Source: Ruminococcaceae bacterium UBA6413
GTDB lineage: Bacteria > Bacillota > Clostridia > Oscillospirales > Ruminococcaceae
Assembly: GCA_002437415.1 (NCBI GenBank)
Contig: DJPL01000066.1
Coordinates: forward strand, 1-20,609
DNA length: 20,609 nt
Direction of reading: 5' to 3'
A program made the position numbers and the translations under genes. The notes under the pieces are model-generated. The model was not told where the DNA came from. It did not search any database and was given only the letters and a program-made list of their open reading frames with translations. This document shows, in pieces, positions 14,750-20,609 of this stretch. Within the stretch, counting starts at the first letter, position 1, and each line of letters opens with the position of its first letter.

Positions 14750-14825
14750 TACCATTAAATCTTTTTGTCAACAGACAAAAAACGGCGTACCGCCGTGTCG
14801 GCTTACACCGACTTGATTTATGGTA
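14750..14825 (+). ncRNA. Cloverleaf-like foldable segment 2 (candidate structured RNA)
   Basis: An 11-bp closing stem with one bulged T (14750-14761 with 14815-14825, TACCAtTAAATC against GATTTATGGTA) encloses three perfect hairpins placed back to back without spacer: 14762-14781 (8 bp), 14782-14796 (6 bp) and 14797-14812 (5 bp). It follows segment 1 by only 7 bases and shares its layout but not its sequence. No convincing reading frame or ribosome site. Confidence 0.45.
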
Positions 14826-14844
14826 TAATAATCTATAAATCGCC

Positions 14845-14873
14845 TTGACATTATACCCTAAAGGGTGTAAAAT
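14845..14873 (+). promoter_or_regulatory. hipBST promoter
   Basis: TTGACA (14845-14850), 17-bp spacer, TAAAAT (14868-14873). Operator O4 fills the spacer and touches the -10 box, so a bound HipB would block polymerase. The expected start is about 20-25 bp before the hipB ribosome site. Confidence 0.85.
14852..14869. promoter_or_regulatory. hip operator O4 in the promoter spacer
   Basis: TATACC-CTAAAG-GGTGTA, matching O1-O3 in arms and spacing. Its place between -35 and -10 makes it the primary autorepression site. Confidence 0.78.
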
Positions 14874-14906
14874 GTATTACATATTACAACAGCGGAGATG
14901 ATTTCA

Positions 14907-15113
14907 GTGAATAAAATAGCTCAGTTCATAAAAACAAAGCGAAAAGAAGCGGGACTTACTCAGGAAGAATTTGCAATGCGTTCAGGGCTCGGTCTGCGCT
15001 TTGTCCGTGAGCTTGAACAGGGAAAAGAAACCGTGCGTATGGATAAGGTCAACACAGCACTTGCCATGTTTGATGCAGAAGCTGTGCCCGAGAGAAAGGA
15101 CGGCAGACAGTGA
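14907..15113 (+). CDS. hipB: HipB-type HTH antitoxin/repressor
   Basis: A 68-residue Xre/HipB-type DNA-binding protein. The helix-turn-helix spans about residues 4-45: IAQFIKTKRKEAGLTQEEFAMRSGLGLRFVRELEQGK, the pattern typical of HipB (LGxxIRxxRKxxGLTQxxLAxxxGvsxxfixxlExGK). Preferred start is GTG at 14907, 9 bp after GGAG (14894-14897); an ATG at 14898 directly abuts GGAG and leaves no spacing. Overlaps hipS by 4 bases (GTGA). Expected to bind the four palindromes upstream and repress the operon with its partners. It is shorter than E. coli HipB (88 residues) and ends soon after the DNA-binding domain. Confidence 0.88.
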   Translation: MNKIAQFIKTKRKEAGLTQEEFAMRSGLGLRFVRELEQGKETVRMDKVNTALAMFDAEAVPERKDGRQ

Positions 15114-15439
15114 CGGTACTCAGAACAGCTTATGTGTATGTCAGAAACGTTTTTGCAGGACAGCTTTGCGAAACCGACGAGGGCTATACCTTTACCTATG
15201 ACAACTCCTACCTTGGCAGTAAAAACGCAAGTGCTGTTTCACTTACGTTGCCTCTTAGCAACGAGGTTTACAATTCAAAAACACTGTTTTCTTTTTTTGA
15301 CGGATTGATTCCCGAAGGGTGGCTTCTTGATGTGGTAAGCCGTAACTGGAAGCTCGACAATAAGGACAGATTTGGATTGTTATTGGTTGCCTGCAAGGAC
15401 TGTATCGGCAATGTCACAATTATGGAGGAGAAATTATGA
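15110..15439 (+). CDS. hipS: HipS-type protein (stand-alone HipA N-terminal subdomain)
   Basis: A 109-residue protein equal to the N-terminal subdomain 1 of HipA (couple_hipA family): RTAYVYVRNVFAGQLCETDEG, the LPLSNEVYNS segment and the hallmark LFSFFDGLIPEGWLLD followed by DRFGLLLVACKDCIGNVTI. In one-gene HipA toxins this part is fused to the kinase; in the described HipBST systems it is separate and acts as the antitoxin that blocks the kinase. Start GTG overlaps the hipB stop (GTGA); its own stop overlaps hipT (ATGA). The domain ends cleanly, with an intact ribosome site for hipT (GGAGGAG, 15424-15430), so this is not a frameshifted hipA. Confidence 0.88.
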   Translation: MTVLRTAYVYVRNVFAGQLCETDEGYTFTYDNSYLGSKNASAVSLTLPLSNEVYNSKTLFSFFDGLIPEGWLLDVVSRNWKLDNKDRFGLLLVACKDCIGNVTIMEEKL

Positions 15440-16383
15440 AATGTCTGTGTTGCGGAAAGGATATTGACAAAAACGGCGAAAACGGCTGGCATAAAAGCTG
15501 TATAAAGCGATTTTTCGGCGCAACCAAGCTACCTGAAATAGAGATAGACGATGTAACGCTTAAAAAGCTCGCAGATGAAACGGTAAACAGCGGTTTTACT
15601 GTTCCCGGAGTGCAGAAAAAACTGTCATTGCACCTTATTTCAGAAAAAAAGTCGCCGAAACTGACCCTCGTAAATTTCCCGACCGGTTATATTCTGAAGC
15701 CTCAGGTGACCCAATATGAAAATCTGCCCGAAGCCGAGCACCTTGTAATGTCTATGGCGGATATAACAGGTATATCGACTGTTCCGCACGCTCTTATAGG
15801 TAATAACGGTACTTATGCGTATATCACAAAAAGAGCAGACAGGATAATGAACACCGACAGAGTAGCAATGCTTGCAATGGAGGATTTTTGTCAGCTTGAT
15901 TTAAGGCTTACACAGGATAAATACAAAGGCTCATATGAGCGCTGTGCAAAGGTGATCGAACGATATTCATCAAGAGTCGGACTGGATATGACCGAGCTTT
16001 TTATGCGGCTTGTTTTTTCTTTTGTAACAGGAAATTCGGATATGCACCTTAAAAATTTTTCACTTATCGAAACATCGGAAAACAGCGGAGAATATGTTTT
16101 ATCTCCTGCGTATGACTTGTTACCGGTAAATGTTATATTGCCTGCCGATAATGAACAGACTGCTCTCACACTGAACGGTAAGAAGAGAAATATCCAAAAA
16201 AAAGATTTTTATGCGTTTGCATATAAATGCGGTATTCCGAAAATTTCCGCCGAAAAGATGATAAAAAAAGTAGTTTCGTTAAATGAAAAATACAAAAGTA
16301 TGTGCCTTGAGTCCTTGTTACTCGACGATATGAAAGAAAGCTTCTCCTGTCTGATTGATGAACGGTGCGCTATACTAAGCTGA
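15436..16383 (+). CDS. hipT: HipT-type serine/threonine kinase toxin
   Basis: A 315-residue HipA-family kinase lacking the N-terminal subdomain. It opens with a small zinc-ribbon-like piece: Cys3, Cys6 (CLCC), His19 and Cys22. The Gly-rich loop is TVPGVQKKLSL (55-65), Lys88 in YILKPQ is the ATP-binding lysine, GNSDMHLKN (199-207) supplies catalytic Asp202, Lys206-adjacent motif and Asn207, and AYDLLP (225-230) holds the metal-binding Asp227. All key kinase residues are present, so it should be active. The known E. coli HipT phosphorylates tryptophanyl-tRNA synthetase and has an SIS motif in the loop; here the matching positions read T-V-P, so self-phosphorylation control may differ. ATG start with a strong ribosome site, 4-base overlap with hipS, terminator 8 bp after the stop. 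Confidence 0.9.
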   Translation: MKCLCCGKDIDKNGENGWHKSCIKRFFGATKLPEIEIDDVTLKKLADETVNSGFTVPGVQKKLSLHLISEKKSPKLTLVNFPTGYILKPQVTQYENLPEAEHLVMSMADITGISTVPHALIGNNGTYAYITKRADRIMNTDRVAMLAMEDFCQLDLRLTQDKYKGSYERCAKVIERYSSRVGLDMTELFMRLVFSFVTGNSDMHLKNFSLIETSENSGEYVLSPAYDLLPVNVILPADNEQTALTLNGKKRNIQKKDFYAFAYKCGIPKISAEKMIKKVVSLNEKYKSMCLESLLLDDMKESFSCLIDERCAILS

Positions 16384-16388
16384 ATAGC

Positions 16389-16430
16389 AAAACCCGACAG
16401 ATACATTTCGTACCCGCCGGGTTAATTTTA
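16389..16430. terminator. Terminator shared by hipT and the zinc-ribbon gene (copy 1)
   Basis: AACCCG (16391-16396) pairs with CGGGTT (16418-16423), with T/A runs on both sides, so it works for the two convergent genes. Nearly the same sequence recurs at 17786-17830, apart from a few substitutions and a 2-base gap. Confidence 0.82.
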
Positions 16431-17426
16431 TAGTCCGTTTGCCCCTTTATACGCTTCTATAAACACAAGTGCATCTGAATTTGAAGCCGCGATCTTTGAG
16501 TTATATGCGGCAACGGCAGAGCAAGCCTCGATATTCTTGCTTGTATCTGTCAATGCCGAAACCTGACTTGCAATTCTGTTAGATGTATCAAGGCAATCCT
16601 CCAGCGTTTCATACAGCATATACTGATTATCTCTTATCTGATACAGACAGTTGATTGCTACATCAAGTTTTGAAATAATAGCATCCTGTCTTATCTCGTC
16701 TTCATATTTGTTATACGCACCGCCTGCTCCCGTAAGCGCCGTACAGCGTCCGCTGTCAAAGTACTCAAGTATTCTGATAACAGCGACCATATTTCTGTAC
16801 TTTGGGTGGATAATGTCCAGTGAATACACGCTCTCAAGTGTATTTGAAATCTGACTGACTTTTGAACGTAAATAAGACTGCTGTTGTCTTAACTCTTCTA
16901 TTTCGTGGCGCTCATTGGCAACCCGTGATTCTTCGCGATATATTTTACTGAGATATTCCTGTTTTTCCTTTGACTTGATTATCGCACATATGATTATTGA
17001 AGCAAAAAGCGAAATAAAAGCCGCTCCAAAAGAAGTAAGCGCTGTGTAAACTATTACCATTTGACCCTGACTGATAAAAATCAAAAAACCAAGAACAAGA
17101 CCTACAAACCAACCTATTACAAATGCCAGTCCAACATAATGTTTCATATTGAATTCAGGCTTTGCAACGTTTCTGCTAATTCCCAGATTATTTATCTTCG
17201 CCTGTAATTTATCAACCGCACACAGTAGAGTATACCTCTCACTCTCCAGCTCCTTTGCAATTGTCAAGTGTTCTACAATCAAAGACGGTGCAAGCTTATC
17301 TGCGGCGTGATACTCTCCGCCTATACTTTTTTCAGCCTGATATTCAATAGGACAGCCGCAGTTCGGACAAGCGTTTGCCCTGTCGGAAAATTCCTTGCCG
17401 CACTCGGCACACTTTATCATTGCCAT
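16428..17426 (-). CDS. Zinc-ribbon membrane protein with coiled coils
   Basis: A 332-residue protein of unknown function. Residues 6-27 are a zinc ribbon (CAECG...CPNCG, C-x2-C-x12-C-x2-C). A helical, likely coiled-coil part follows (about 45-90), then two adjacent membrane segments at about 98-120 and 125-150 (VGLAFVIGWFVGLVLGFLIFI; FGAAFISLFASIIICAII). A second helical stretch (about 153-200) is rich in Glu, Arg and Gln. The C-terminal 130 residues are helical with no motif I know. ATG at 17426 has AAGGGG 8 bp upstream. Expressed from its own TTGACT/TAAAAT promoter, divergent from a small Xre-type regulator that may control it. Similar zinc-ribbon proteins are common and poorly understood; a stress or envelope role is only a guess. 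Confidence 0.8.
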   Translation of the reverse strand: MAMIKCAECGKEFSDRANACPNCGCPIEYQAEKSIGGEYHAADKLAPSLIVEHLTIAKELESERYTLLCAVDKLQAKINNLGISRNVAKPEFNMKHYVGLAFVIGWFVGLVLGFLIFISQGQMVIVYTALTSFGAAFISLFASIIICAIIKSKEKQEYLSKIYREESRVANERHEIEELRQQQSYLRSKVSQISNTLESVYSLDIIHPKYRNMVAVIRILEYFDSGRCTALTGAGGAYNKYEDEIRQDAIISKLDVAINCLYQIRDNQYMLYETLEDCLDTSNRIASQVSALTDTSKNIEACSAVAAYNSKIAASNSDALVFIEAYKGANGL

Positions 17427-17480
17427 ATTTTTAACCCCTTCTGAATTTTAATGCTCAGAAATAACATATCTGACATTCTA

Positions 17481-17509
17481 ATTTTAATCTGTTTCAGGTT
17501 AAAAGTCAA
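17481..17509 (-). promoter_or_regulatory. Promoter of the zinc-ribbon membrane protein gene
   Basis: On the - strand TTGACT (17509-17504) and TAAAAT (17486-17481) with a 17-bp spacer. It lies in the 141-bp space shared with the divergent HTH gene, where AT-rich -10-like boxes (TATAAT at about 17530) may serve the other direction. Confidence 0.75.
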
Positions 17510-17567
17510 GACCTTTACACATAATGTTTATAATTTAATTATAAAAAAGTGAAAGGCGCTGATAAAA

Positions 17568-17786
17568 ATGTACAGCAGAATAAGAAATCTCCGTGAAGAT
17601 TCCGACCTTAATCAGACGGCAGTCGCAAAAATGCTCGGTATGTCGCAGACGGGCTATTCAAAATACGAAACAGGCGAAAATGACGTTCCCACAGCAATAC
17701 TCATAAAGCTTGCGGAATATTATAAAACGAATGTGGATTATATCCTCGGGCTTACCGATAACCCGATTTATTATAAAGATATATAA
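17568..17786 (+). CDS. Small Xre-family (Cro/C1-type) transcriptional regulator
   Basis: A 72-residue protein that is almost entirely a helix-turn-helix domain: IRNLREDSDLNQTAVAKMLGMSQTGYSKYETGENDVPTAILIKLAEYYKTNVDYILGLTDNP, a textbook Cro/C1 pattern ending in the VDYLLG motif. No sensor domain. The ribosome site (GAAAGG) sits about 11 bp from the ATG, somewhat far. Divergent from the zinc-ribbon gene and followed at once by a terminator, so it probably regulates itself and that neighbour. Confidence 0.88.
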   Translation: MYSRIRNLREDSDLNQTAVAKMLGMSQTGYSKYETGENDVPTAILIKLAEYYKTNVDYILGLTDNPIYYKDI

Positions 17787-17830
17787 AAACCCGGCAGATA
17801 CGTTTATCGTACCCGCCGGGTTGAATTTTT
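17786..17830. terminator. Terminator shared by the Xre gene and the ABC ATPase gene (copy 2)
   Basis: AACCCGGC (17788-17795) pairs perfectly with GCCGGGTT (17815-17822), then TTTTT (17826-17830). A nested TACG/CGTA stem lies within the loop. Near-identical to the hairpin at 16389-16430. Confidence 0.85.
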
Positions 17831-18551
17831 AAAGTACCTTTGATAAGAAGTCCTTAAGTCTTGGATTTTTGGGATTTGCAAAGAATTCATCGGGAGGCCC
17901 CTGCTCAACGATCTGTCCGTCCGACATAAACATTACTCTTGACGCAACCTCACGCGCAAAGCCCATCTCGTGAGTTACGACAACCATTGTCATACCGTCG
18001 TCAGCGAGCTGCTTCATAAGATCGAGAACCTCGCCTACCATCTCAGGGTCAAGTGCCGAGGTCGGCTCATCAAAAAGCATAACGTCGGGCTTCATCGCAA
18101 GCGCGCGGACAATAGCGATACGTTGCTTCTGACCGCCTGATAACTGCGGAGGATAAGCGTCAGCCTTGTCTGCAAGACCTACACGCTGGAGAAGCTTCAT
18201 AGCCTCTGCGTCAGCCTCTTCCTTTGTCATAAGACCGAGCTTTACGGGAGCTAAGGTTATGTTTTTCTTGATAGTCAGGTGAGGGAACAGGTTGAAGTGC
18301 TGGAACACCATGCCCATCTTTCTTCTGATAAGATTTACATTTGCCTTGCGGTCGGTGATGTATTCACCCTCAACGCAGATGCTTCCGCTTGTGGGCTTTT
18401 CCATAAGGTTAAGACAACGCAGGAATGTACTCTTGCCCGAGCCCGAAGGTCCTATGATAACTACCTTTTCGCCCTTGTAGATATGTTCGTTTATCCCGTT
18501 GAGAACATGAAGATCCCCGAACGATTTTTTCAGTTCCTTAACGTCTATCAC
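17829..18551 (-). CDS. Polar amino-acid ABC transporter ATP-binding protein (GlnQ type)
   Basis: A 240-residue ABC ATPase that powers the transporter encoded with it. Walker A GPSGSGKST (about residues 32-40), Q-loop in MVFQHFNLFPHLT, signature LSGGQKQR, Walker B VMLFDEP with the following SALDPE D-loop, and the switch His in VVTHEMGF. All catalytic parts are intact. The length and the HFNLFPHLT/ALDPEMVGEVL wording are typical of GlnQ/HisP/TcyC. I chose GTG at 18551 as the start: GGAGG lies about 10 bp upstream, whereas the longer reading from TTG 18572 would place that site inside the gene. The start overlaps the permease end by 14 bases, so the two are coupled. It is the last gene of the operon. 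Confidence 0.93.
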   Translation of the reverse strand: MIDVKELKKSFGDLHVLNGINEHIYKGEKVVIIGPSGSGKSTFLRCLNLMEKPTSGSICVEGEYITDRKANVNLIRRKMGMVFQHFNLFPHLTIKKNITLAPVKLGLMTKEEADAEAMKLLQRVGLADKADAYPPQLSGGQKQRIAIVRALAMKPDVMLFDEPTSALDPEMVGEVLDLMKQLADDGMTMVVVTHEMGFAREVASRVMFMSDGQIVEQGPPDEFFANPKNPRLKDFLSKVL

Positions 18552-19239
18552 TCTTGCCAAGCCTCCTCTCAAGCAGCTTCTGAAGCTTTGTCAGAATAAA
18601 TACCAATATCAGATAGAATGCCGCCGCAATAAGCAGGGGAGTAATAAGGTCGTATGTTTTCGAGCCTACATACTGTGCCGCCTTTGTGATATCTGTTACT
18701 GCAATGTAGCCTGCGATCGAAGTTTCCTTTACCAGTACGATAAATTCGTTGCCGAGTGCGGGAAGTATGTTCTTTATAGCCTGCGGGAGCACGATAAGCC
18801 ACATTGTCTGACCTGCACCGAGACCCAGCGATCTGCCGGCCTCCGTCTGTCCCTTGTCGATAGATTCAATACCCGCGCGGACAATCTCCGCAACATAAGC
18901 GCCCGAATTTATACCGAAGCACATTACAGCCGCTACAATTGCATTTGCGCCTCTGTAGTTGAACAGAACCGCATTTATAAGAAGTAACTGTACCAGTACG
19001 GGAGTACCTCTTATTACGAATACATACAGATCGCAGAGCTTAGCTATCCAGCCGATACCTCTTCTGCCTGCGCATAACTGCTTTACCACCGCCACAAAAG
19101 CACCGATAAGAAAACCGAGAATTACCGCAAACAGCGATATGAGCAGTGTGTTTCCGATACCGCTTAAGTAGAATTCATAACGGTTTTCTCTTATAAGCGC
19201 CTTGTCAATAGCGTCCCATATTCCAAGAAAAAAGTCCAA
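18538..19239 (-). CDS. Polar amino-acid ABC transporter permease (HisM/GlnP type)
   Basis: A 233-residue inner-membrane permease with about five membrane segments. The N-terminal GIGNTLLISLFAVILGFLIGA and VIRGTPVLVQLLLI are hallmarks of the HisMQ permease family, and the ATPase-contact EAA loop reads EAGRSLGLGAGQTMWLIVLPQAIKNILPALGNE. One permease gene only, so the channel is probably a homodimer. The start is TTG at 19239, with GGAGG 9 bp upstream; no better in-frame start is near. It follows a terminator hairpin after the binding-protein gene, which would lower its expression relative to the binding protein. Confidence 0.92.
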   Translation of the reverse strand: MDFFLGIWDAIDKALIRENRYEFYLSGIGNTLLISLFAVILGFLIGAFVAVVKQLCAGRRGIGWIAKLCDLYVFVIRGTPVLVQLLLINAVLFNYRGANAIVAAVMCFGINSGAYVAEIVRAGIESIDKGQTEAGRSLGLGAGQTMWLIVLPQAIKNILPALGNEFIVLVKETSIAGYIAVTDITKAAQYVGSKTYDLITPLLIAAAFYLILVFILTKLQKLLERRLGKSDRR

Positions 19240-19278
19240 TTCCTGTTTCCTCCGTCTATTGCCTTAAAAATCCCTCTT

Positions 19279-19307
19279 AAAAAAGACGGGCGGCATTCCA
19301 CCGCCCG
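19279..19307 (-). terminator. Internal terminator/attenuator between binding-protein and permease genes
   Basis: CGGGCGG (19287-19293) pairs with CCGCCCG (19301-19307); on the - strand it is followed by TC and then TTTTTT. It lies inside the transporter operon, 22 bp after the binding-protein stop. Partial readthrough would give many binding proteins per transporter. Confidence 0.82.
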
Positions 19308-19329
19308 ATTGTTTTGTCAGATAGCAGAA

Positions 19330-20169
19330 TTACTCAGCCTTGCTGTCAGCGTCTGTATCAGAACCTGTTGTGTGTTTCAGTGTGAATTCGTCAATCTTGC
19401 CGTCGTCGATGAGCTTCTGAAGAACCTTGTTTACCTTGTCCTCAAGTTCTGTGTTGCCCTTCTTGAAAGCAAATGCGTATGTGTCTGTGAATACCTCTGC
19501 GTCAAGAATTTCAAGTGTGTCGTTACCCTTTACCATTTCCTTTGCGGGAAGCTCGTCCATAACGATGCAGTCAACCTTGTCGTTCTTTAAGTCTTCGGCA
19601 GCCTGAACGTACTTTGTATAACGTGAGGGCTCCTTCTTAAGATCGTCTGTTACATAGAAGTCGGCAACTGTTGACATCTGAACAGCGATCTTTGTGTCGC
19701 CGCCGAGGTCGTCAACGCTCTTTACTCTGTCAGCACCCTTGAGTACTACGATAACCTGCTTTGACTTAGCGTATTCGATCGAGAAGTCCATAACCTCCTG
19801 ACGCTCGGGAGTAACCGAGATACCGGCTGCCGCAAAGTCAACCTTGCCCTGCTGAACAGCTAAAAGCGCGCCGTCAAAGTCCATTGTCTGGATCTCAAGC
19901 TCCATGCCGAGTTCTTTTGCAACTTCGTTTGCTATATCAACGTCGATACCTACAACGTCGTTACCGCTCATATATTCATAAGGAGCAAAGCCGGGCTCTG
20001 TAGCCATGATGAGCTTGCCGCCTGTTGCGTTGTTGTCCTTGCTCTCTGCGGCAGAGCTTGTTGCGTCACTTGATGTACCGCTTGTTGTTGTGCCTGACTG
20101 GCAGCCTGCCATAGCAAGACCGCAAGTAGCGGCAACGAGTATGCCTGCGATTATTCTTTTGATCTTCAT
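19330..20169 (-). CDS. Polar amino-acid ABC transporter substrate-binding lipoprotein
   Basis: A 279-residue SBP family 3 lipoprotein. Signal peptide with lipobox AMAGC (Cys23), Ser/Thr spacer to about 50, then KLIMATEPGFAPYEYMSGNDVVGIDVDIANEVAKELG (about 52-88), the AAAGISVTPERQEVMDFSIEY loop (about 113-133) and the C-terminal YAFAFKKGNTELEDKVNKVL. The Arg of TPERQ and Asp of GIDVDIA normally clamp the amino and carboxyl groups of the amino acid. Likely substrates are polar amino acids or cystine; not decidable here. ATG start with GAGGT 8 bp upstream and a TTGCTT/TATAAT promoter. First gene of a complete three-gene transporter operon. Distinct from the solitary homologue at 10760-11635, with which it shares the domain but little close sequence. 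Confidence 0.93.
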   Translation of the reverse strand: MKIKRIIAGILVAATCGLAMAGCQSGTTTSGTSSDATSSAAESKDNNATGGKLIMATEPGFAPYEYMSGNDVVGIDVDIANEVAKELGMELEIQTMDFDGALLAVQQGKVDFAAAGISVTPERQEVMDFSIEYAKSKQVIVVLKGADRVKSVDDLGGDTKIAVQMSTVADFYVTDDLKKEPSRYTKYVQAAEDLKNDKVDCIVMDELPAKEMVKGNDTLEILDAEVFTDTYAFAFKKGNTELEDKVNKVLQKLIDDGKIDEFTLKHTTGSDTDADSKAE

Positions 20170-20229
20170 AGTAATACCTCTTTTTCAAATTTTTCTGTTT
20201 TTATTCTGCGCTTTTGCGCTATCGTTATT

Positions 20230-20258
20230 ATTATAGTGCATTTCTTTACAATAAGCAA
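20230..20258 (-). promoter_or_regulatory. Promoter of the amino-acid transporter operon
   Basis: On the - strand TTGCTT (20258-20253), 17-bp spacer and a perfect TATAAT (20235-20230). Followed by a GCGCAAAAGCGC palindrome (20209-20220) in the leader, which may be an operator or a small hairpin. Confidence 0.75.
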
Positions 20259-20433
20259 GCTTTTTTCGCTTTTTTGTGTAAAATACATATAAAAATCTGC
20301 GGTAATGAGGCTCACAGAGCCGAAAAATTGCGAAAAATCACTTTCTTACAAGAAATGATCCGCCATATTGTAAAGCTGTGGACTGCACAGTTTGCAGAAA
20401 AAAGTCTGTTATTTAATGTACTTCTATTATATC

Positions 20434-20506
20434 GTTTGATGTTTTTGCTATGATAGCAGAGGCTACCGATAGTGCTGTTTGTCGGACAGCACTTCTCGGG
20501 TTCGCT
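20434..20506 (+). repeat. Dispersed intergenic repeat, copy B
   Basis: Inverted counterpart of positions 1-70. It folds into two small perfect hairpins: TGCTA-TGA-TAGCA (20446-20458) and GTGCTGT-N7-ACAGCAC (20472-20492). Shared ends are GTTTGAT and CTTCTCGGGTTCGCT. The preceding 20259-20433 holds nothing I can name. Confidence 0.72.
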
Positions 20507-20538
20507 ATTCTGGGTGATAATGTTGCTACTATGAACGA

Positions 20539-20609
20539 GGGAGACAACCCAAGGGAAGAGAGGAAGGCGCTCCAAAGGCGCTTTCCCCTCTCCCCTTAGG
20601 TTTTCTCCC
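20539..20609. repeat. Long imperfect palindrome at the window end
   Basis: GGGAGACAACCCAAGGGAAG at the left pairs with the sequence running back from the last base (CCTTAGGTTTTCTCCC). The stem is about 32 bp with a few mismatches and ends in AAGGCGC-tccaaag-GCGCTTT. The element may continue beyond the window. Purine-rich on one arm, pyrimidine-rich on the other. It lies 33 bp from repeat copy B and could be an inserted palindromic element or a strong terminator. Confidence 0.68.

Noticed and set aside
14671..14825. tRNA genes, because both segments are cloverleaf-like and 72-76 bases long
   Set aside because: Stem lengths, loop sizes and conserved bases (T-loop TTC, D-loop GG, 7-bp acceptor) do not fit a tRNA.
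14638..14838. 66-residue + strand frame through the hip upstream region
   Set aside because: It consists of the operator and hairpin sequences, with no ribosome site; rich in Arg/Leu/Cys as expected from such DNA.
15110..16383. A hipA gene split by frameshift
   Set aside because: The split is at the known subdomain border, both junctions are 4-base overlaps, and hipT has its own strong ribosome site and zinc-ribbon start.
18552..18572. Longer start for the ABC ATPase at TTG 18572
   Set aside because: It would place the GGAGG ribosome site inside the gene; GTG at 18551 gives the usual N-terminus (VIDVKELKKSFG).

Overview
The window looks like chromosomal DNA of a low-to-mid GC Gram-positive gut Clostridium, most likely an Oscillospiraceae/Ruminococcus-type organism ([Eubacterium] siraeum-like). 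This placement is inferred from style: lipoprotein signal peptides, InlB-type surface repeats with an NPxTG motif, strong AGGAGG ribosome binding sites, frequent TTG/GTG starts, near-consensus TTGACA/TATAAT promoters and perfect hairpin terminators. No rRNA, tRNA or CRISPR array is visible.

Layout. (1) 1-7200, + strand: a consensus promoter with two palindromic operators, a TetR-family regulator, and a translationally coupled 2040-residue surface protein with InlB-like repeats. (2) 7217-10700, - strand: a zinc-uptake operon running Fur/Zur-type repressor, small Cys/His membrane protein, ZnuA-type binding lipoprotein with a His/Glu/Asp-rich loop, ZnuB-type permease, accessory lipoprotein. Its ATPase gene is absent. 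(3) 10706-12700, - strand: a solitary amino-acid-binding lipoprotein and a secreted SGNH/GDSL hydrolase, each with a terminator. (4) 12700-13800: a gene-poor stretch holding a nested inverted-repeat (MITE-like) element and several dispersed repeats. (5) 13802-16430, + strand: an Fe-S protein, then a tripartite HipB-HipS-HipT toxin-antitoxin operon. Its 370-bp upstream region carries four matching palindromic operators and two tandem cloverleaf-like foldable segments. (6) 16428-17830: a zinc-ribbon membrane protein and a divergent Xre-type regulator, bracketed by two near-identical terminator hairpins. (7) 17829-20260, - strand: a complete polar amino-acid ABC transporter (binding lipoprotein, permease, ATPase). 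(8) 20434-20609: a dispersed repeat that is the inverted counterpart of positions 1-70, and a long imperfect palindrome at the very end.

How the parts work together. Three loci appear to control themselves: the TetR/surface-protein operon, the zinc operon (paired GCRAAT direct repeats around the promoter) and hipBST (operator in the promoter spacer). The zinc operon supplies a sensor, an extracellular zinc catcher and a permease but must borrow an ATPase from elsewhere. The transporter at 17829-20169 is self-sufficient, while the lone binding protein at 10760-11635 may feed a transporter located outside the window. The strongest candidates for something undescribed are the paired cloverleaf segments between the hip operators and the compact three-way-junction element in the zinc operon.
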